The position numbers were made by a program, and so were the translations under genes. A DNA stretch of 64,000 bases from Salinicoccus halitifaciens. Its GTDB lineage: Bacteria; Bacillota; Bacilli; Staphylococcales; Salinicoccaceae. The stretch is from NCBI RefSeq assembly GCF_021026095.1, contig NZ_JAJNCU010000001.1, forward strand, positions 186,001-250,000. The letters run 5' to 3'. The notes under the pieces were generated by a model, which saw only the letters and a program-made list of their open reading frames with translations, had not been told where the DNA came from and ran no database searches. This document shows positions 9,512-19,808 of the stretch, in pieces (position 1 is the stretch's first letter; each line of letters begins with the position of its first letter).

Positions 9512-10297
9512 GTGAAAGAGATATTTCAGCATTTCAGGCCGGAAGAAAAAGAGAAGATCATAAAGTTCAACAGCCGATTTGAAACGGCTGAACAGGATTA
9601 TTATCCGGTGCTGCTCGATTTCCTGGATCCGCGCGAGCAAAGCATAGTGGAGAGCATCTCGGGGCATTATCCCGGCGTCAGGATTGAATTTTACGGCGGC
9701 GGTGCGGCCTCAGGCCGTGAACGCATGCGTGCGATGCTCGTGCCGGAGATGATTGAAGTGGCACCTGACGATTTTGAAGTGATGGTCCTGGAGCTTGAAT
9801 ATCCGGAGAAATTCGTGGATCTCAGCCACCGGAACATACTCGGCGCGATCATGAATGTCGGTCTTGACCGCAACCTGATCGGTGACATCGTCATCGGGGA
9901 ACGGATCCAATTCGCGATTGCACGCCCGTATTTCCAGATATTCGAAACGGAGCTCACCACGATCAAGAATGCACCGGTCACCCTGCGTGAAGTGCCGCAT
10001 GAATCGTTCATGGACATCATCGATGACGGTGCGGCCGAGACCATACTGATCTCAAGCTTCAGGCTCGACACCGTGACCGCCGAGATACTGAAAGAGGGCA
10101 GGGCCAAGGCGAAGAACCGGATTGAAAAGATGAAAGTCAAGGTCAACCATACGGTGGTGACGAACCCCGCGATGGTGCTGGAGGCGGGCGATGTCGTATC
10201 AGTGCGGCATTTCGGCCGATTCAAAGTGACGGAATTGCTGCATGAGACGAAGAAGGGCAAGTTCAGGGTCAAGGCGAAAGTATACAAAAGTGATTAA
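9512..10297 (+). CDS. ylmH: S4-domain RNA-binding protein YlmH
   Basis: YlmH is an RNA-binding protein of the division cluster. Family members bind stalled 50S subunits with peptidyl-tRNA and assist ribosome rescue. The S4 domain occupies the C-terminal part (about 185-250, from RAKAKNRIEKMKVKVN to VVSVRHFGRFKV). The N-terminal half is the conserved YlmH region (EQSIVESISG, FYGGGAASGRERMRAM). The start is GTG 9512 behind AAGGAG at 9498-9503. The length of 261 residues is typical. RqcH, another ribosome-rescue factor, lies further along this window. Confidence 0.9.
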   Translation: MKEIFQHFRPEEKEKIIKFNSRFETAEQDYYPVLLDFLDPREQSIVESISGHYPGVRIEFYGGGAASGRERMRAMLVPEMIEVAPDDFEVMVLELEYPEKFVDLSHRNILGAIMNVGLDRNLIGDIVIGERIQFAIARPYFQIFETELTTIKNAPVTLREVPHESFMDIIDDGAAETILISSFRLDTVTAEILKEGRAKAKNRIEKMKVKVNHTVVTNPAMVLEAGDVVSVRHFGRFKVTELLHETKKGKFRVKAKVYKSD

Positions 10298-10310
10298 GAG
10301 GTGAAGGACT

Positions 10311-10829
10311 ATGGAAGCGAGCGAAAGAACGGGTAAAAAGTTTTCCACGGTATACCGCGGACTGGATGAAAAAGAAGTGAGGGACCACCTCAGGAAGATC
10401 CAGGCCGAGATCGACGAGCGGGATAAGCGGATCGCACAGCTTGAGGAGATGCTGGATGAGCGTGAAGAGAACATCTCAAGCTTCAGATCTGTCGAGACGA
10501 GCATCAATGAAGCGATACTGACGGCCCAGAGGGCGGGCGATGACATGAAGGAGGCCGCAAGGGAGCGCGCCAACGAAATCATCGCGGCAGCAGAGTCCGA
10601 AAGGGAGCGGATCATGGATGAGGCGATGAGCCGTGCGCGGCATATCGGCAGCCAGACGGAGGATATGAAACGCCAGTCGAAAGTGTTCAGGGCACGCTTC
10701 AAGATGCTTGTCCAGGCGCAGCTCGACCTGCTTGAGTCGGATGACTGGGACTATCTCCTGGATTACGACCTCGACAATGAGGACCGTGCGCGCGACATAG
10801 TCGGGGACGAGGAAAATAATGACGGGTAA
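10311..10829 (+). CDS. divIVA: DivIVA-domain cell division protein
   Basis: DivIVA is a coiled-coil protein that recognises negative membrane curvature at poles and septa. The N-terminal lipid-binding domain is recognisable by its position and by FSTVYRGLDEKEVRDHL. Long heptad-rich helices follow (about 25-130) and the C-terminus is acidic. At 172 residues it is shorter than the staphylococcal protein (about 205 residues, from memory) but near the size of the Bacillus protein. It lies 13 bases after ylmH and immediately before the ileS promoter, as in relatives. Confidence 0.88.
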   Translation: MEASERTGKKFSTVYRGLDEKEVRDHLRKIQAEIDERDKRIAQLEEMLDEREENISSFRSVETSINEAILTAQRAGDDMKEAARERANEIIAAAESERERIMDEAMSRARHIGSQTEDMKRQSKVFRARFKMLVQAQLDLLESDDWDYLLDYDLDNEDRARDIVGDEENNDG

Positions 10830-10832
10830 ATA

Positions 10833-10861
10833 TTGACGAATCGCCATTATTTTAGCATAAT
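10833..10861 (+). promoter_or_regulatory. SigA-type promoter of ileS
   Basis: TTGACG (10833-10838) is followed by a 17-base spacer and CATAAT (10856-10861). Transcription would start near 10868, at the beginning of the T-box leader. Confidence 0.75.
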
Positions 10862-10867
10862 GTATAT

Positions 10868-11057
10868 ATTGTTAGACACGCAGGATGCGGGAGGCTTCTA
10901 AAGCGACCGGGGGATGGTGAGAGCCCCGGATGCACGGCATTTTGACATCACTAATGATTCACTTTGAATATTATCGATCGAGATGACTCTGACTACGGGT
11001 CAATAAGGGTGGTACCGCGGAAAAATTCGCCCCTGTTGATTCAGTTGGAGTTTTTTT
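10868..11057 (+). promoter_or_regulatory. Isoleucine T-box leader of ileS
   Basis: The leader carries the conserved T-box AAGGGTGGTACCGCGG at 11005-11020. The distal stem I region lies around 10903-10929, where CCGGGG pairs with CCCCGG. A candidate specifier codon ATC (Ile) sits at 10947-10949. A competing terminator is formed by sequences around 10985-11010 and the CCCCTGTTGATTCAGT segment at 11030, and ends in seven T residues at 11051-11057. Uncharged tRNA-Ile would stabilise the antiterminator and allow ileS transcription. The specifier is assigned by context and by the downstream gene. Confidence 0.9.
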
Positions 11058-11093
11058 ATTTAGGAAAGACATTTGAATATGGGAGAGTGGAAA

Positions 11094-13832
11094 ATGGATT
11101 ACAAAGATACATTGCTGATGCCGAAGACCAAGTTTAAGATGCGCGGCGGCCTGATCAATAAAGAACCCAAGATGCAGGAAGACTGGCGCGAAATGAATCT
11201 GTATGAAAAGAAACTGAAAATGAACGAGGGCAACACACCTTACATACTTCATGACGGCCCGCCTTATGCCAACGGCGCGCTCCATATGGGGCATGCGCTC
11301 AATAAGATCATCAAGGACATCATCATCCGCAACAAGCAGATGCAGGGCTATTATTCTCCTTACGTACCGGGCTGGGATACGCACGGCCTGCCGATCGAAC
11401 AGGCGCTTGCCAACAAGGGCGTCGACCGTAAGAGCATGACGATCGAGGAGTTCAGGAACAAGTGCATCGAGTTCGCGAACAGCCAGATCGACGCGCAGCG
11501 TGAAGGATTCAAGCGCATGGGCATCGACGGTGAGTGGGACAATCCGTACCTCACCTACAAGCCTGAATTCGAAGCATCCCAGATCAGGGTGCTTAAAGAC
11601 ATGGTGGAAAAGGGCCTCATCTACAAGGGCAAGAAGCCGATCCACTGGTCGCCTGCAAGTGAGTCCTCACTTGCGGAAGCGGAGCTTGAATATATGGACA
11701 AGCGTTCACCTTCGATCTATGTCTCCTTCAAAGTCACAGACGGGAAAGATGTACTTGATGCAGGCGTGAACCTCGTCATCTGGACGACGACACCATGGAC
11801 GATTCCTTCAAATATGGCGATCGCGGTCCATCCGGAGCTGAACTATGTGCAGTTCGGCTATGAAGGTGCCGAGTATGTCGTGGTCGAGGATCTGCTGGAT
11901 CATCTGTGCGAGGAGGCCGGCTTCGATAAGGAGAAGGTCACACGCACGAAGGAATTCAAAGGTGCAGAACTTGAATATGCCGAAGCAAAGCACCCGCTGT
12001 ACGACCGTACGAGCCTTGTCGTGCTCGGCGATTACGTCACGACGGATGCCGGTACGGGGCTTGTGCATACCGCACCGGGCCATGGTGATGACGACTTCAT
12101 CGTCGGCCAGAAATACGGCCTGCAGGTGATGAGCCCGCTGGATGACAAGGGCGTCTTCACCGATGAAGCGGGCAAATATTCAGGGCTCTTCTATGATGAT
12201 GCGAATAAAGTCATCACCGAAGACCTGGACGAAGCCGGCGCATTATTGAAGCTGAACTTCTATACGCATTCGTTCCCGCATGACTGGCGCACGAAGACAC
12301 CCGTGATATTCCGTGCGACACCGCAGTGGTTCGCATCGATCAACGGTGTGCGCGACGATATACTCCAGGCGGTCGAAGATACGAAATTCCAGGTCGAATG
12401 GAACAAGAAGCGCATGTACAACATGATCAAAAACCGCGGTGACTGGGTCATCTCCCGTCAGCGTGTATGGGGCGTGCCGCTGCCGTTCTTCTATGCTGAA
12501 AATGGCGAGGAGATCGTTGATGTCGATGTGATCGAACATGTGGCGCAGCTGTTTGAAGAGCACGGCTCCAATGTATGGTTCGAGCGCGAAGCGGAAGATC
12601 TGCTGCCTGAAGGCTATACGCATCCGGGATCGCCGAACGGCAAATTCACTAAAGAGACCGACATCATGGATGTATGGTTCGACTCCGGCTCGACGCACAG
12701 GGGTGTGCTCGACTACCGCGACTATCTGACATACCCGGCGGACCTCTACTTTGAAGGTTCCGACCAGTACCGCGGATGGTTCAACTCATCCATCATCACG
12801 AGTGTCGCAACGAAGGGCCACTCGCCTTACAAGGAACTGCTGAGCCACGGCTTTGTCATGGATGGTGAGGGCAAGAAGATGTCGAAATCACTCGGCAACG
12901 TCATCCTGCCCGAGAAGGTCATGAAACAGATGGGCGCGGACATCATCCGCCTGTGGGTCATGTCTTCCGACTTTGAGGAGGATGTAAGGATTTCAGACGA
13001 TATCCTGAAGCAGGTTTCCGAAGTCTACCGCAAGATCCGCAACACGTTCCGCTTCATGCTCGGCAACGTGGATGACTTCAATCCGGAGACGGATGCGGTG
13101 GATTATGATGATTTATTTGAAATCGACCAGTTCATGTACCAGCGGTTCAACGAGATGATCAACCTGATCCGCGACGCATACGAGCGCTACGATTACGTGA
13201 CGGTATATCAGTCACTGCAGAACTTCATCAACGTCGACCTGTCGAACTTCTACCTGGACTACGGCAAGGACATCCTCTACATCGAGAAGATGGATGCGCC
13301 GATCCGCCGCAGCATGCAGACGGTGCTCTACAAGATCCTGACCGATCTCAATAAACTGCTCGCACCGATACTTGTCCATACGGCGGAGGAGATCTATCAG
13401 CATACGCCGCATACGGAAAAAGAGAGCGTGCATCTTGAGTATCTGCCTGAGAAGGCGGAAGTGGACACCGCCCTCGTCGAGAAATGGCAGTACTTCCTGA
13501 AAGTGCGCGACGATGTGTACCGTGCACTTGAAGTGGCACGGAACGAAAAAGTGATCGGCAAATCCCTGGAGGCGAAAGTTTATGTGACTGAGCCGAAGGA
13601 GATGAAATTCGAGGACCTGCACGGCAACCTGGAGCAGCTCTTCATCGTCTCCCAGGTAGAGATCGTGGACAGCCTTGAGGACGGCACCGAATATGAGACG
13701 GTCACCGTCAAAGTGGCGCATGCGGAAGGCGAACGCTGTGAACGCTGCTGGAACTATTCCACTGCGGAAAGCATCACAAGCGGCGAAGATGACATCTGTC
13801 CAAGATGCCGCAGCGTCGTCGATGCACAGTAG
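11094..13832 (+). CDS. ileS: Isoleucyl-tRNA synthetase
   Basis: This is a class I synthetase that charges tRNA-Ile and edits valine. The HIGH-type motif is HMGH at 64-67, the KMSKS motif is present in the second half ([11 protein letters not shown]), and the CP1 editing domain lies between. The C-terminus has the zinc cysteines CERCWNY and CPRC. At 912 residues the length is normal. The first in-frame start, TTG 11073, would add seven residues unlike relatives, and ATG 11094 gives the conserved [13 protein letters not shown]-terminus. It is the bacterial IleS1-like form, judged from the C-terminal zinc site. Confidence 0.97.
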   Translation: MDYKDTLLMPKTKFKMRGGLINKEPKMQEDWREMNLYEKKLKMNEGNTPYILHDGPPYANGALHMGHALNKIIKDIIIRNKQMQGYYSPYVPGWDTHGLPIEQALANKGVDRKSMTIEEFRNKCIEFANSQIDAQREGFKRMGIDGEWDNPYLTYKPEFEASQIRVLKDMVEKGLIYKGKKPIHWSPASESSLAEAELEYMDKRSPSIYVSFKVTDGKDVLDAGVNLVIWTTTPWTIPSNMAIAVHPELNYVQFGYEGAEYVVVEDLLDHLCEEAGFDKEKVTRTKEFKGAELEYAEAKHPLYDRTSLVVLGDYVTTDAGTGLVHTAPGHGDDDFIVGQKYGLQVMSPLDDKGVFTDEAGKYSGLFYDDANKVITEDLDEAGALLKLNFYTHSFPHDWRTKTPVIFRATPQWFASINGVRDDILQAVEDTKFQVEWNKKRMYNMIKNRGDWVISRQRVWGVPLPFFYAENGEEIVDVDVIEHVAQLFEEHGSNVWFEREAEDLLPEGYTHPGSPNGKFTKETDIMDVWFDSGSTHRGVLDYRDYLTYPADLYFEGSDQYRGWFNSSIITSVATKGHSPYKELLSHGFVMDGEGKKMSKSLGNVILPEKVMKQMGADIIRLWVMSSDFEEDVRISDDILKQVSEVYRKIRNTFRFMLGNVDDFNPETDAVDYDDLFEIDQFMYQRFNEMINLIRDAYERYDYVTVYQSLQNFINVDLSNFYLDYGKDILYIEKMDAPIRRSMQTVLYKILTDLNKLLAPILVHTAEEIYQHTPHTEKESVHLEYLPEKAEVDTALVEKWQYFLKVRDDVYRALEVARNEKVIGKSLEAKVYVTEPKEMKFEDLHGNLEQLFIVSQVEIVDSLEDGTEYETVTVKVAHAEGERCERCWNYSTAESITSGEDDICPRCRSVVDAQ

Positions 13833-13838
13833 GGGGAT

Positions 13839-14342
13839 ATGATGAAAAAATACAGACTCATGCCGATGGGGCTGCTCGCCGGCGCCATGATCGGCCTGGA
13901 CCAGCTGACCAAAAGCCTTGTGGTGAGGAACATGGAAATAGGGGAATCGATCTCAATCATCGATGGATTCCTGCGCCTGACATCGCACCGCAACTCCGGT
14001 GCGGCCTGGGGCATGTTCCAGGGCCAGATGCTGTTCTTCTATGTCGTCACCATCGCCGTCGTGGCGATGCTGATCTACATCTATAAAAAAGAGGCAAAGA
14101 ACAACCTGCTCATGCAGCTCGCACTGACGATGCTGCTTGCAGGTGCGATAGGGAACTTCATCGACAGGGTGCTGTTCCAGGAAGTCGTGGACTTCATCGA
14201 TGTCCTGATCTTCGGATACGACTTCCCGATCTTCAACGTGGCCGACAGTGCACTGACGGTCGGCGTCATACTGATGCTGATCGAGTTTTTCTTCATGGGA
14301 CGGAGTGATGACAATGAACAGAATAACAGCCGGGCAAAATGA
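13839..14342 (+). CDS. lspA: Lipoprotein signal peptidase (SPase II)
   Basis: LspA cleaves the signal peptide of diacylglyceryl-modified prolipoproteins in the membrane. Four hydrophobic segments are visible. The catalytic aspartates are Asp109 in GNFIDRV and Asp136 in NVADSALTVG, and the HRNSGAAWG motif is also present. The length of 167 residues is normal. ATG codons lie at 13839 and 13842 after AGGGGG. The 3' end overlaps rluD by 29 bases, in a different frame. Confidence 0.95.
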   Translation: MMKKYRLMPMGLLAGAMIGLDQLTKSLVVRNMEIGESISIIDGFLRLTSHRNSGAAWGMFQGQMLFFYVVTIAVVAMLIYIYKKEAKNNLLMQLALTMLLAGAIGNFIDRVLFQEVVDFIDVLIFGYDFPIFNVADSALTVGVILMLIEFFFMGRSDDNEQNNSRAK

Positions 14343-15222
14343 TGCAGGCGAACGCCTCGACCGTTTCTTAAGCACGGTGGTGCCCGATTCTTCAAGGAGC
14401 GATATGCAGGGCCGCATCAAGGCGGGCATCGTCAAAGTGAACGGTGAAACCGTAAAGCCCAACTATAAAGTGAAAGACGGCGATGAGATCATCGTCGAGG
14501 AACGTGAACTCGTCGATTCCGACATCGTGCCGGAGGACCTTGATCTGGATATCATCTATGAAGATTCGGATGTTGCCGTCGTCTACAAGCCGAAAGGCAT
14601 GGTGGTCCATCCATCAGCCGGGCACACCGGCGGCACGCTCGTGAACGGACTGATGCACCAGCTGGATGAGTTATCCGGCATCAACGGTGAACTGCGCCCG
14701 GGCATCGTGCACCGGATCGACAAGGATACGAGCGGGCTTCTGATGGTGGCGAAGAATGATGTCGTCCACCGCGATCTCGTCGAGCAGCTCGTCGACAAAA
14801 GCGTCACAAGGAAATATACGGCACTCGTCCACGGCGTGATCCCGCATGACAAGGGCACCGTGGAGGCGCCGATCGGCAGGAATCCGCGCGAGCGCCAGGA
14901 GATGGCCGTCGTCGATGACGGGAAAGAAGCGGTGACGCACTTCAATGTGCTGGAACGCTTCAAGGATTATACACTCGTCGAGTGCATACTTGAAACCGGA
15001 CGGACGCACCAGATCCGTGTGCATATGCAGTACATCGGCTATCCGATCGCAGGCGACCCGAAGTACGGCCCGAGGAAGACGATGGACGTCGGCGGCCAGC
15101 TGCTCCATGCCGGAGTTGTCGGCTTCACGCACCCCGTGAGCGGTGAGCGGCTGGAATTCTCAGCCGGCCTGCCGGACGACTTCGAAGCCGTGCTGGAAGA
15201 ACTGAGACGTGTGGAGAAATAG
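14314..15222 (+). CDS. rluD: 23S rRNA/RNA pseudouridine synthase, RluD family
   Basis: This RluA/RluD-family enzyme isomerises specific uridines in 23S rRNA to pseudouridine. The N-terminal S4 domain (about 10-80) precedes the catalytic domain with the signature HRIDKDTSGLLM, where the Asp after IDK is the nucleophile. TGRTHQIRVHM is the second conserved block. Possible starts are GTG 14305, ATG 14308 and ATG 14314; CGGAG at 14301-14305 fits best with 14314. An excellent terminator follows five bases after the stop. Confidence 0.92.
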   Translation: MNRITAGQNDAGERLDRFLSTVVPDSSRSDMQGRIKAGIVKVNGETVKPNYKVKDGDEIIVEERELVDSDIVPEDLDLDIIYEDSDVAVVYKPKGMVVHPSAGHTGGTLVNGLMHQLDELSGINGELRPGIVHRIDKDTSGLLMVAKNDVVHRDLVEQLVDKSVTRKYTALVHGVIPHDKGTVEAPIGRNPRERQEMAVVDDGKEAVTHFNVLERFKDYTLVECILETGRTHQIRVHMQYIGYPIAGDPKYGPRKTMDVGGQLLHAGVVGFTHPVSGERLEFSAGLPDDFEAVLEELRRVEK

Positions 15223-15226
15223 AAAG

Positions 15227-15257
15227 CGCAGAATCCTTTTTGGATTCTGCGTTTTTT
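15227..15257 (+). terminator. Intrinsic terminator after rluD
   Basis: A perfect 10-bp stem, CGCAGAATCC (15227-15236) with GGATTCTGCG (15242-15251), has a five-T loop and is followed by six T residues. Confidence 0.93.
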
Positions 15258-15285
15258 ATTTGTGATGGAGCGGAGCTGATCACAC

Positions 15286-15520
15286 CTGCTCACTTGCGGA
15301 GAAAAATGGGCTTGAGTGAGCAGCCTGGAGAAGATTCTGCTCATTCACGGAAAAAATCAGAACTGAGTGAGCAGGTGCGGGAGAAATCTGCTTATTCACA
15401 AGAAAAATCATGCCTGAATGAGCAGGAACAGGAATAAACTGCTTACTCATAATAAAAATCGCAACTGACTGAGCAGGCAGGGGAGGCGGTTCTTTATTCT
15501 CAGTAAAAATCACAACTGAC
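15286..15520. repeat. Tandem array of 51-bp palindromic repeats (about 4.5 units)
   Basis: Units start at 15286, 15337, 15388 and 15439 (the last is 53 bp), with a partial fifth at 15492-15520. Units 1-4 open with CTGCTYAYTY, continue through an A-rich centre and close with TGAxTGAGCAG, so each can fold as a hairpin with arms of about 11 bases, a loop of 16 and a spacer of about 13. Sequence divergence between units is concentrated in the spacer. Because 51 is divisible by three, both strands stay open for translation over most of the array, but no ribosome site or conserved protein is apparent. The array lies between the rluD terminator and the pyrR promoter. Confidence 0.85.
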
Positions 15521-15569
15521 AAATCAATAAAAATTCACCCCTCCGAATAAAAATCCGTATTATTAATCC

Positions 15570-15598
15570 TTGACAATGCTTTTCAACAGGGCTATGCT
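15570..15598 (+). promoter_or_regulatory. Promoter of the pyr operon
   Basis: TTGACA (15570-15575), a 17-base spacer and TATGCT (15593-15598) form a good SigA promoter. The transcript would begin near 15605 and include the PyrR-binding leader. Confidence 0.8.
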
Positions 15599-15646
15599 TA
15601 TAAACAATACGAACGACAACTAAATATTATGACAATGTCTTTAAAA

Positions 15647-15787
15647 CCGGTCCCGTGAGGCCGGCAAGGCATGATATAAACGAGGACAAGTCTGTCTGCC
15701 GACGAGCACCTGCGGGTGCTTTGTCTGCGGCCGGTCTGTTTCAAGGGATACGTATATACTCATGCCGCCCGGCATGGGTATTTTTTT
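15647..15787 (+). promoter_or_regulatory. PyrR-binding attenuator and leader terminator
   Basis: A hairpin with CCGG arms (15647-15650 and 15661-15664) presents the loop TCCCGTGAGG, matching the PyrR-binding consensus of anti-antiterminators. The leader ends in a 12-bp hairpin (15756-15767 with 15770-15781, one T-G wobble) followed by seven T residues to 15787, a clear terminator. UMP-bound PyrR should stabilise the first hairpin and so favour termination when pyrimidines are plentiful. A further stem around 15703-15720 probably belongs to the antiterminator. Only this one attenuator is seen; pyrR, pyrP and pyrB follow without leaders. Confidence 0.88.
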
Positions 15788-15811
15788 ATGAAATTTATGG
15801 AGGTTGAAGCA

Positions 15812-16342
15812 ATGAAAGAGCGTACGATTCTCGATGAGGCACAGATCAGCCGGTCATTGACGCGCATGGCGCATGAAGTGCTGGAGAGGAACAAGGGGAC
15901 GGAGAACATCATCCTCCTTGGAATAAAGACCCGCGGCGAGTTCCTTGCGGACAGGCTGCAGGAAAAGATCCGGCAGATCGAGGAAGTCGATGTCCCGACG
16001 GGCACGATCGACATCAGCAACTACCGGGATGATAAGCCGGGGCAGAAGGTGAACGATGAGGATATCGTCATCGACACCGACCTGAACGACAAGCATGTCG
16101 TGCTCGTCGATGACGTCCTCTTCACCGGCCGCACCATCCGGGCGGCGATGGACGCCATATTGAACACGGTGCGGCCTGCCAAAATATCCCTCGCCGTACT
16201 GATCGACCGCGGGCACAGGGAGCTGCCGATCCGGGCGGATTACGTGGGCAAGAACATACCGACGGCAAAAGATGAAAGCATCAACGTCGCACTGGAAGAA
16301 GTCGACGGGAACAATGCAGTGACTTTGACGGAACAGGAGTAA
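15812..16342 (+). CDS. pyrR: Bifunctional pyr operon attenuator / uracil phosphoribosyltransferase PyrR
   Basis: PyrR binds UMP/UTP and the pyr leader RNA to cause attenuation, and has weak uracil phosphoribosyltransferase activity. The PRPP loop is [16 protein letters not shown]. The frame is open from 15716, but ATG 15812 follows GGAGG (15799-15803) and gives the expected N-terminus [11 protein letters not shown] and 176 residues. The leader terminator ends 25 bases upstream. pyrP starts 4 bases after the stop. Confidence 0.96.
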   Translation: MKERTILDEAQISRSLTRMAHEVLERNKGTENIILLGIKTRGEFLADRLQEKIRQIEEVDVPTGTIDISNYRDDKPGQKVNDEDIVIDTDLNDKHVVLVDDVLFTGRTIRAAMDAILNTVRPAKISLAVLIDRGHRELPIRADYVGKNIPTAKDESINVALEEVDGNNAVTLTEQE

Positions 16343-16346
16343 AGAG

Positions 16347-17666
16347 ATGAGAGAACAACAACCGACGGACCACCTTTATGAAAGAAGTTTTGAACCGAAG
16401 CTCGATGTGCATGAAAAACCGAAGCTGTCACAGTGGGCGCTCTTAAGTTCGCAGCATCTGTTTGCGATGTTCGGGGCGACGGTGCTCGTGCCGTTCCTGA
16501 CCGGGCTCCCAGTGAGTGCGGCACTGATTGCAAGCGGCATCGGGACACTCCTCTACATATGGATCACAAAGGGGCAGATACCGGCATACCTCGGATCAAG
16601 CTTCGCCTTCATCCTGCCGATCACGATCGCGCTCGGTGCGAACACCCTCGGCGAAGTGCTGACGGCGCTGTTCTTCAGCGGTGTGCTCTACGTGGTCATC
16701 GGGACAATCATCAAATTCTCAGGCACGGACTGGCTGATACGCATGCTGCCGCCGATCGTCGTCGGACCGGTCATCATGGTGATCGGCCTCGGGCTCGCAC
16801 CGGTCGCGGTGGATATGGCGATGTACACGGATTCGGGCAATCAGGAAGGCTACAGCCTGACCTATATCGCGATCGCCGTCATCACACTCCTCATCACAGT
16901 GGCGGCTTCTGTATTCCTAAAAGGTGTGCTCGGCCTGATCCCGATTCTGATCGGCATCATCGGCGGATACATAACGGCCATGCTGTTCGGGGTGGTGGAC
17001 TTCACGCAGATCAGGGAGACGGGCTGGTTCATCCTGCCGGATGTCCACATTCCGCTCCTCTCATACGAACCGTCGATCAACATCGGCCTCTTCATCGTCA
17101 TGCTGCCGATCGTCTTCGTCACGGTATCCGAGCATATCGGACACCAGGTGGTCATCAACAAGATCGTCGGACGGGATTTCTTCAAGAAACCGGGCCTGCA
17201 CCGGTCACTGATCGGTGACGGGGCGGCGACGATGTTCGCAAGCGCCATCGGCGGACCGCCGACGACGACTTACGGGGAGAACATCGGCGTCCTTGCGATC
17301 ACCCGGGTGTTCAGCATATGGGTCATCGGCGGGGCGGCCGTGTTTGCAGTGATGCTCGGCTTCGTCGGCAAGTTCACCGCACTGGTGCAGTCGATACCCA
17401 CACCGGTGATGGGCGGGGTTTCAATACTGCTCTTCGGCATCATCGCAGCAAGCGGCCTCAGGCTTTTGATCGATGCACAGGTCGACCTCGACAATAAAAG
17501 GAACCTCGTCATCGCATCGGTCATACTGGTCGTCGGCATCGGCAAGGCGCATCTTGACTTCACGATCGGGAACATCCCATTCAATCTTGAGGGCATGGCC
17601 CTCGCAGCACTTGCAGGCATCATACTAAACGCGGTATTACCGAAGGAGGAGGCACTCAATGAATAA
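16347..17666 (+). CDS. pyrP: Uracil permease (NCS2 family)
   Basis: This is a proton-coupled uracil importer of the UraA/PyrP group. The protein has 439 residues and about 12-14 membrane segments. The NCS2 hallmarks are visible: [15 protein letters not shown] near the N-terminus, the GEN-type stretch TYGENIGV, and a segment before [13 protein letters not shown]. It is the second gene of the pyr operon and overlaps pyrB by 8 bases, so uptake is controlled together with synthesis by PyrR. Confidence 0.95.
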   Translation: MREQQPTDHLYERSFEPKLDVHEKPKLSQWALLSSQHLFAMFGATVLVPFLTGLPVSAALIASGIGTLLYIWITKGQIPAYLGSSFAFILPITIALGANTLGEVLTALFFSGVLYVVIGTIIKFSGTDWLIRMLPPIVVGPVIMVIGLGLAPVAVDMAMYTDSGNQEGYSLTYIAIAVITLLITVAASVFLKGVLGLIPILIGIIGGYITAMLFGVVDFTQIRETGWFILPDVHIPLLSYEPSINIGLFIVMLPIVFVTVSEHIGHQVVINKIVGRDFFKKPGLHRSLIGDGAATMFASAIGGPPTTTYGENIGVLAITRVFSIWVIGGAAVFAVMLGFVGKFTALVQSIPTPVMGGVSILLFGIIAASGLRLLIDAQVDLDNKRNLVIASVILVVGIGKAHLDFTIGNIPFNLEGMALAALAGIILNAVLPKEEALNE

Positions 17667-18540
17667 TCTGTTGACCGTGGAGTCATTGGATGAAAATGAA
17701 ATTCTTTCACTGATCGAACGAGCTCTTGCTTTCAAACAGGGGGAGGCACCCCGGAAGTTCCAGGATAAGACCGTCGTGAACCTTTTCTTTGAAAACTCGA
17801 CACGGACGAGGATGAGTTTTGAAATGGCGGAGTTCCGCCTTGGCATACATGCGATTCCCTTCGATGCGGATACAAGTTCCGTACAGAAGGGGGAGAGCTT
17901 ATACGATACATGCAAGACGCTGGAAGCGATCGGGGCGGACGTGCTCGTGATCCGGCACGGCGACACACGGTATTTTGATACTCTCGGAGATGTCAATGTG
18001 CCGATAGTGAACGGCGGGGACGGCAGCGGGTCGCACCCGACGCAGTGCCTCCTCGACCTGATGACGATATATGAAAACTTCGGGCGCTTCAAAGGCTTGA
18101 GGGTCGCGATTTCAGGCGACATCTCCCACTCGAGGGTCGCCCACAGCAACTACCAGGCGCTGACCAAGCTGGGTGCGGAAGTTTATTTCTCGGGGCCCAG
18201 GGAGTGGCAGGATCCGGGCTTTGAGGAAGCCTACATCGACTTCGATGAAGCTGTTGAGACGTGTGACGTGCTGATGCTTTTGCGCGTGCAGCATGAACGG
18301 CATTTCGTGCAGATGACATTCTCGAAGGAAGGCTACAATGCGGAATACGGCCTGAACCCTGCGCGGTATGAGAAGATGAAGGATGAGGCAATCATCATGC
18401 ATCCGGCGCCGGTGAACCGGGATGTGGAAATCTCATCGGAACTCGTCGAAGCGGAGAAGAGCCGGATATTCAGCCAGATGCAGAACGGTGTATACATGCG
18501 CATGAGCATATTGGAAAACATTTTAAAGGAGAAAAATTGA
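17659..18540 (+). CDS. pyrB: Aspartate carbamoyltransferase catalytic chain
   Basis: PyrB condenses carbamoyl phosphate with aspartate in the first committed step of pyrimidine synthesis. The carbamoyl-phosphate motif STRT is at 47-50. HPTQCLLDL and a segment with [11 protein letters not shown] are also family features. At 293 residues it matches the unregulated catalytic chains of Firmicutes, and there is no pyrI. A very strong GGAGGAGG precedes the ATG inside the end of pyrP. The TGA overlaps the ATG of pyrC. Confidence 0.96.
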   Translation: MNNLLTVESLDENEILSLIERALAFKQGEAPRKFQDKTVVNLFFENSTRTRMSFEMAEFRLGIHAIPFDADTSSVQKGESLYDTCKTLEAIGADVLVIRHGDTRYFDTLGDVNVPIVNGGDGSGSHPTQCLLDLMTIYENFGRFKGLRVAISGDISHSRVAHSNYQALTKLGAEVYFSGPREWQDPGFEEAYIDFDEAVETCDVLMLLRVQHERHFVQMTFSKEGYNAEYGLNPARYEKMKDEAIIMHPAPVNRDVEISSELVEAEKSRIFSQMQNGVYMRMSILENILKEKN

Positions 18541-19808
18541 TGCTGTTAAAAAATGGTGTGGTACTTCATGACAATAAACTTATTGAACAGGATGTCCTGA
18601 TTGAGGACGGAAAGATCAAGGCGGTCGGCACGGATTTGAATTCGGACGGGGAGACGCTCGACCTTGCGGGCAGACTGATTACGCCGGGGCTCATCGATGT
18701 GCATGTGCACTTAAGGGAGCCGGGCTTCGAACATAAGGAGACGATAGAGTCGGGCACGAAGGCGGCGGCACGGGGCGGATTCACTTCGATCTCGCCGATG
18801 CCGAACACGAATCCGATCACGGATACGGTCGAGCGGCTCGAGCATGTCAATGACATCATCGAAAGGGATGCCCATACGAAAGTACTGCCGTATGCCTCCA
18901 TCACCGAAGGTCTGAAAGGTGAGAAACTCGCAGACTTCAAAGGGCTGAAAGAAGCAGGGGCGTTCGCCTTCACCGATGACGGCGTCGGTGTGCAGAGTGC
19001 GGACATGATGTTCCGGGCCATGACGGCAGCGGCGGAGATTGATATGCCGATCGTCGCCCACACGGAGGAGAATACTTTGATCCGCGGCGGTGCCATCCAT
19101 GACGGCATCACGAGCGAAAAACTAGGCATCCCGGGCATCCCGTCGGCCACCGAGTCGGTGCAGATTGCGCGCGACATACTGCTTGCCGAGGCGGCAGGCT
19201 GCCACTACCATGTGTGCCACGTCTCGACCAAGGAGAGCGTGCGCATCATCAGGGATGCAAAGCGCGCGGGCATCAACGTCACCGCAGAAGTGACGCCGCA
19301 CCATCTTGTACTGGATGAAACGGACATCACTTCAAAAGATCCGAACTTCAAGATGAACCCGCCGCTCCGCGGTGCAGCCGACAAAGAGGCGCTGATCGAA
19401 GGGCTCCTCGACGGGACGATCGACTTCATCGCAACGGACCATGCACCGCATCATGAAGATGAGAAGGCGGTCGGCATAGAGACGGCACCGTTCGGCATCG
19501 TCGGCATCGAAAATGCCTTCCAGCTGTGCTATACGAAGCTCGTCAAACCCGGGATCATCACGCTCCAGCAGCTGGTGGACTGGCTGACGATTGCACCGGC
19601 TGGGGTGTTCAACCTGGAGATGGGCGTTTTACTGCCGGGCAGGGATGCGGACATCACGGTAATCGACCTGGAGGAACAGTATACGCTGGATAAAGAGAAA
19701 TTCTTATCGAAATCAAAGAACACACCGTTCGACGGGACGGAGCTCACGTCGGATATATACATGACCATCGTGGATGGTGAAATCAAATATCAAATGGAGG
19801 GAAAATAA
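18540..19808 (+). CDS. pyrC: Dihydroorotase
   Basis: PyrC cyclises N-carbamoyl-aspartate to dihydroorotate. It is a class I metal-dependent amidohydrolase of about 422 residues. The metal-binding [10 protein letters not shown] motif is near residue 60 and ATDHAPHH is near residue 300. AAGGAG at 18526-18531 points to ATG 18540, overlapping the pyrB stop by one base; TTG 18537 is less likely. The TAA overlaps the carA ATG by one base. Confidence 0.96.
   Translation: MLLKNGVVLHDNKLIEQDVLIEDGKIKAVGTDLNSDGETLDLAGRLITPGLIDVHVHLREPGFEHKETIESGTKAAARGGFTSISPMPNTNPITDTVERLEHVNDIIERDAHTKVLPYASITEGLKGEKLADFKGLKEAGAFAFTDDGVGVQSADMMFRAMTAAAEIDMPIVAHTEENTLIRGGAIHDGITSEKLGIPGIPSATESVQIARDILLAEAAGCHYHVCHVSTKESVRIIRDAKRAGINVTAEVTPHHLVLDETDITSKDPNFKMNPPLRGAADKEALIEGLLDGTIDFIATDHAPHHEDEKAVGIETAPFGIVGIENAFQLCYTKLVKPGIITLQQLVDWLTIAPAGVFNLEMGVLLPGRDADITVIDLEEQYTLDKEKFLSKSKNTPFDGTELTSDIYMTIVDGEIKYQMEGK

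Noticed and set aside
15240-15437. Plus-strand frame of 65 codons across the 51-bp repeat array
   Set aside because: It arises from the repeat length being divisible by three, begins inside a terminator T-run, has no ribosome site, and an equally long frame exists on the opposite strand.
15286-15520. CRISPR array
   Set aside because: Units are directly abutting repeats with diverged short spacers of about 13 bases, no unique spacers of 30 or so bases and no cas genes nearby.
15280-15522. Minus-strand frame of 80 codons across the same array
   Set aside because: Same reason: repeat-driven openness, low-complexity translation, no ribosome site or homology recognised.
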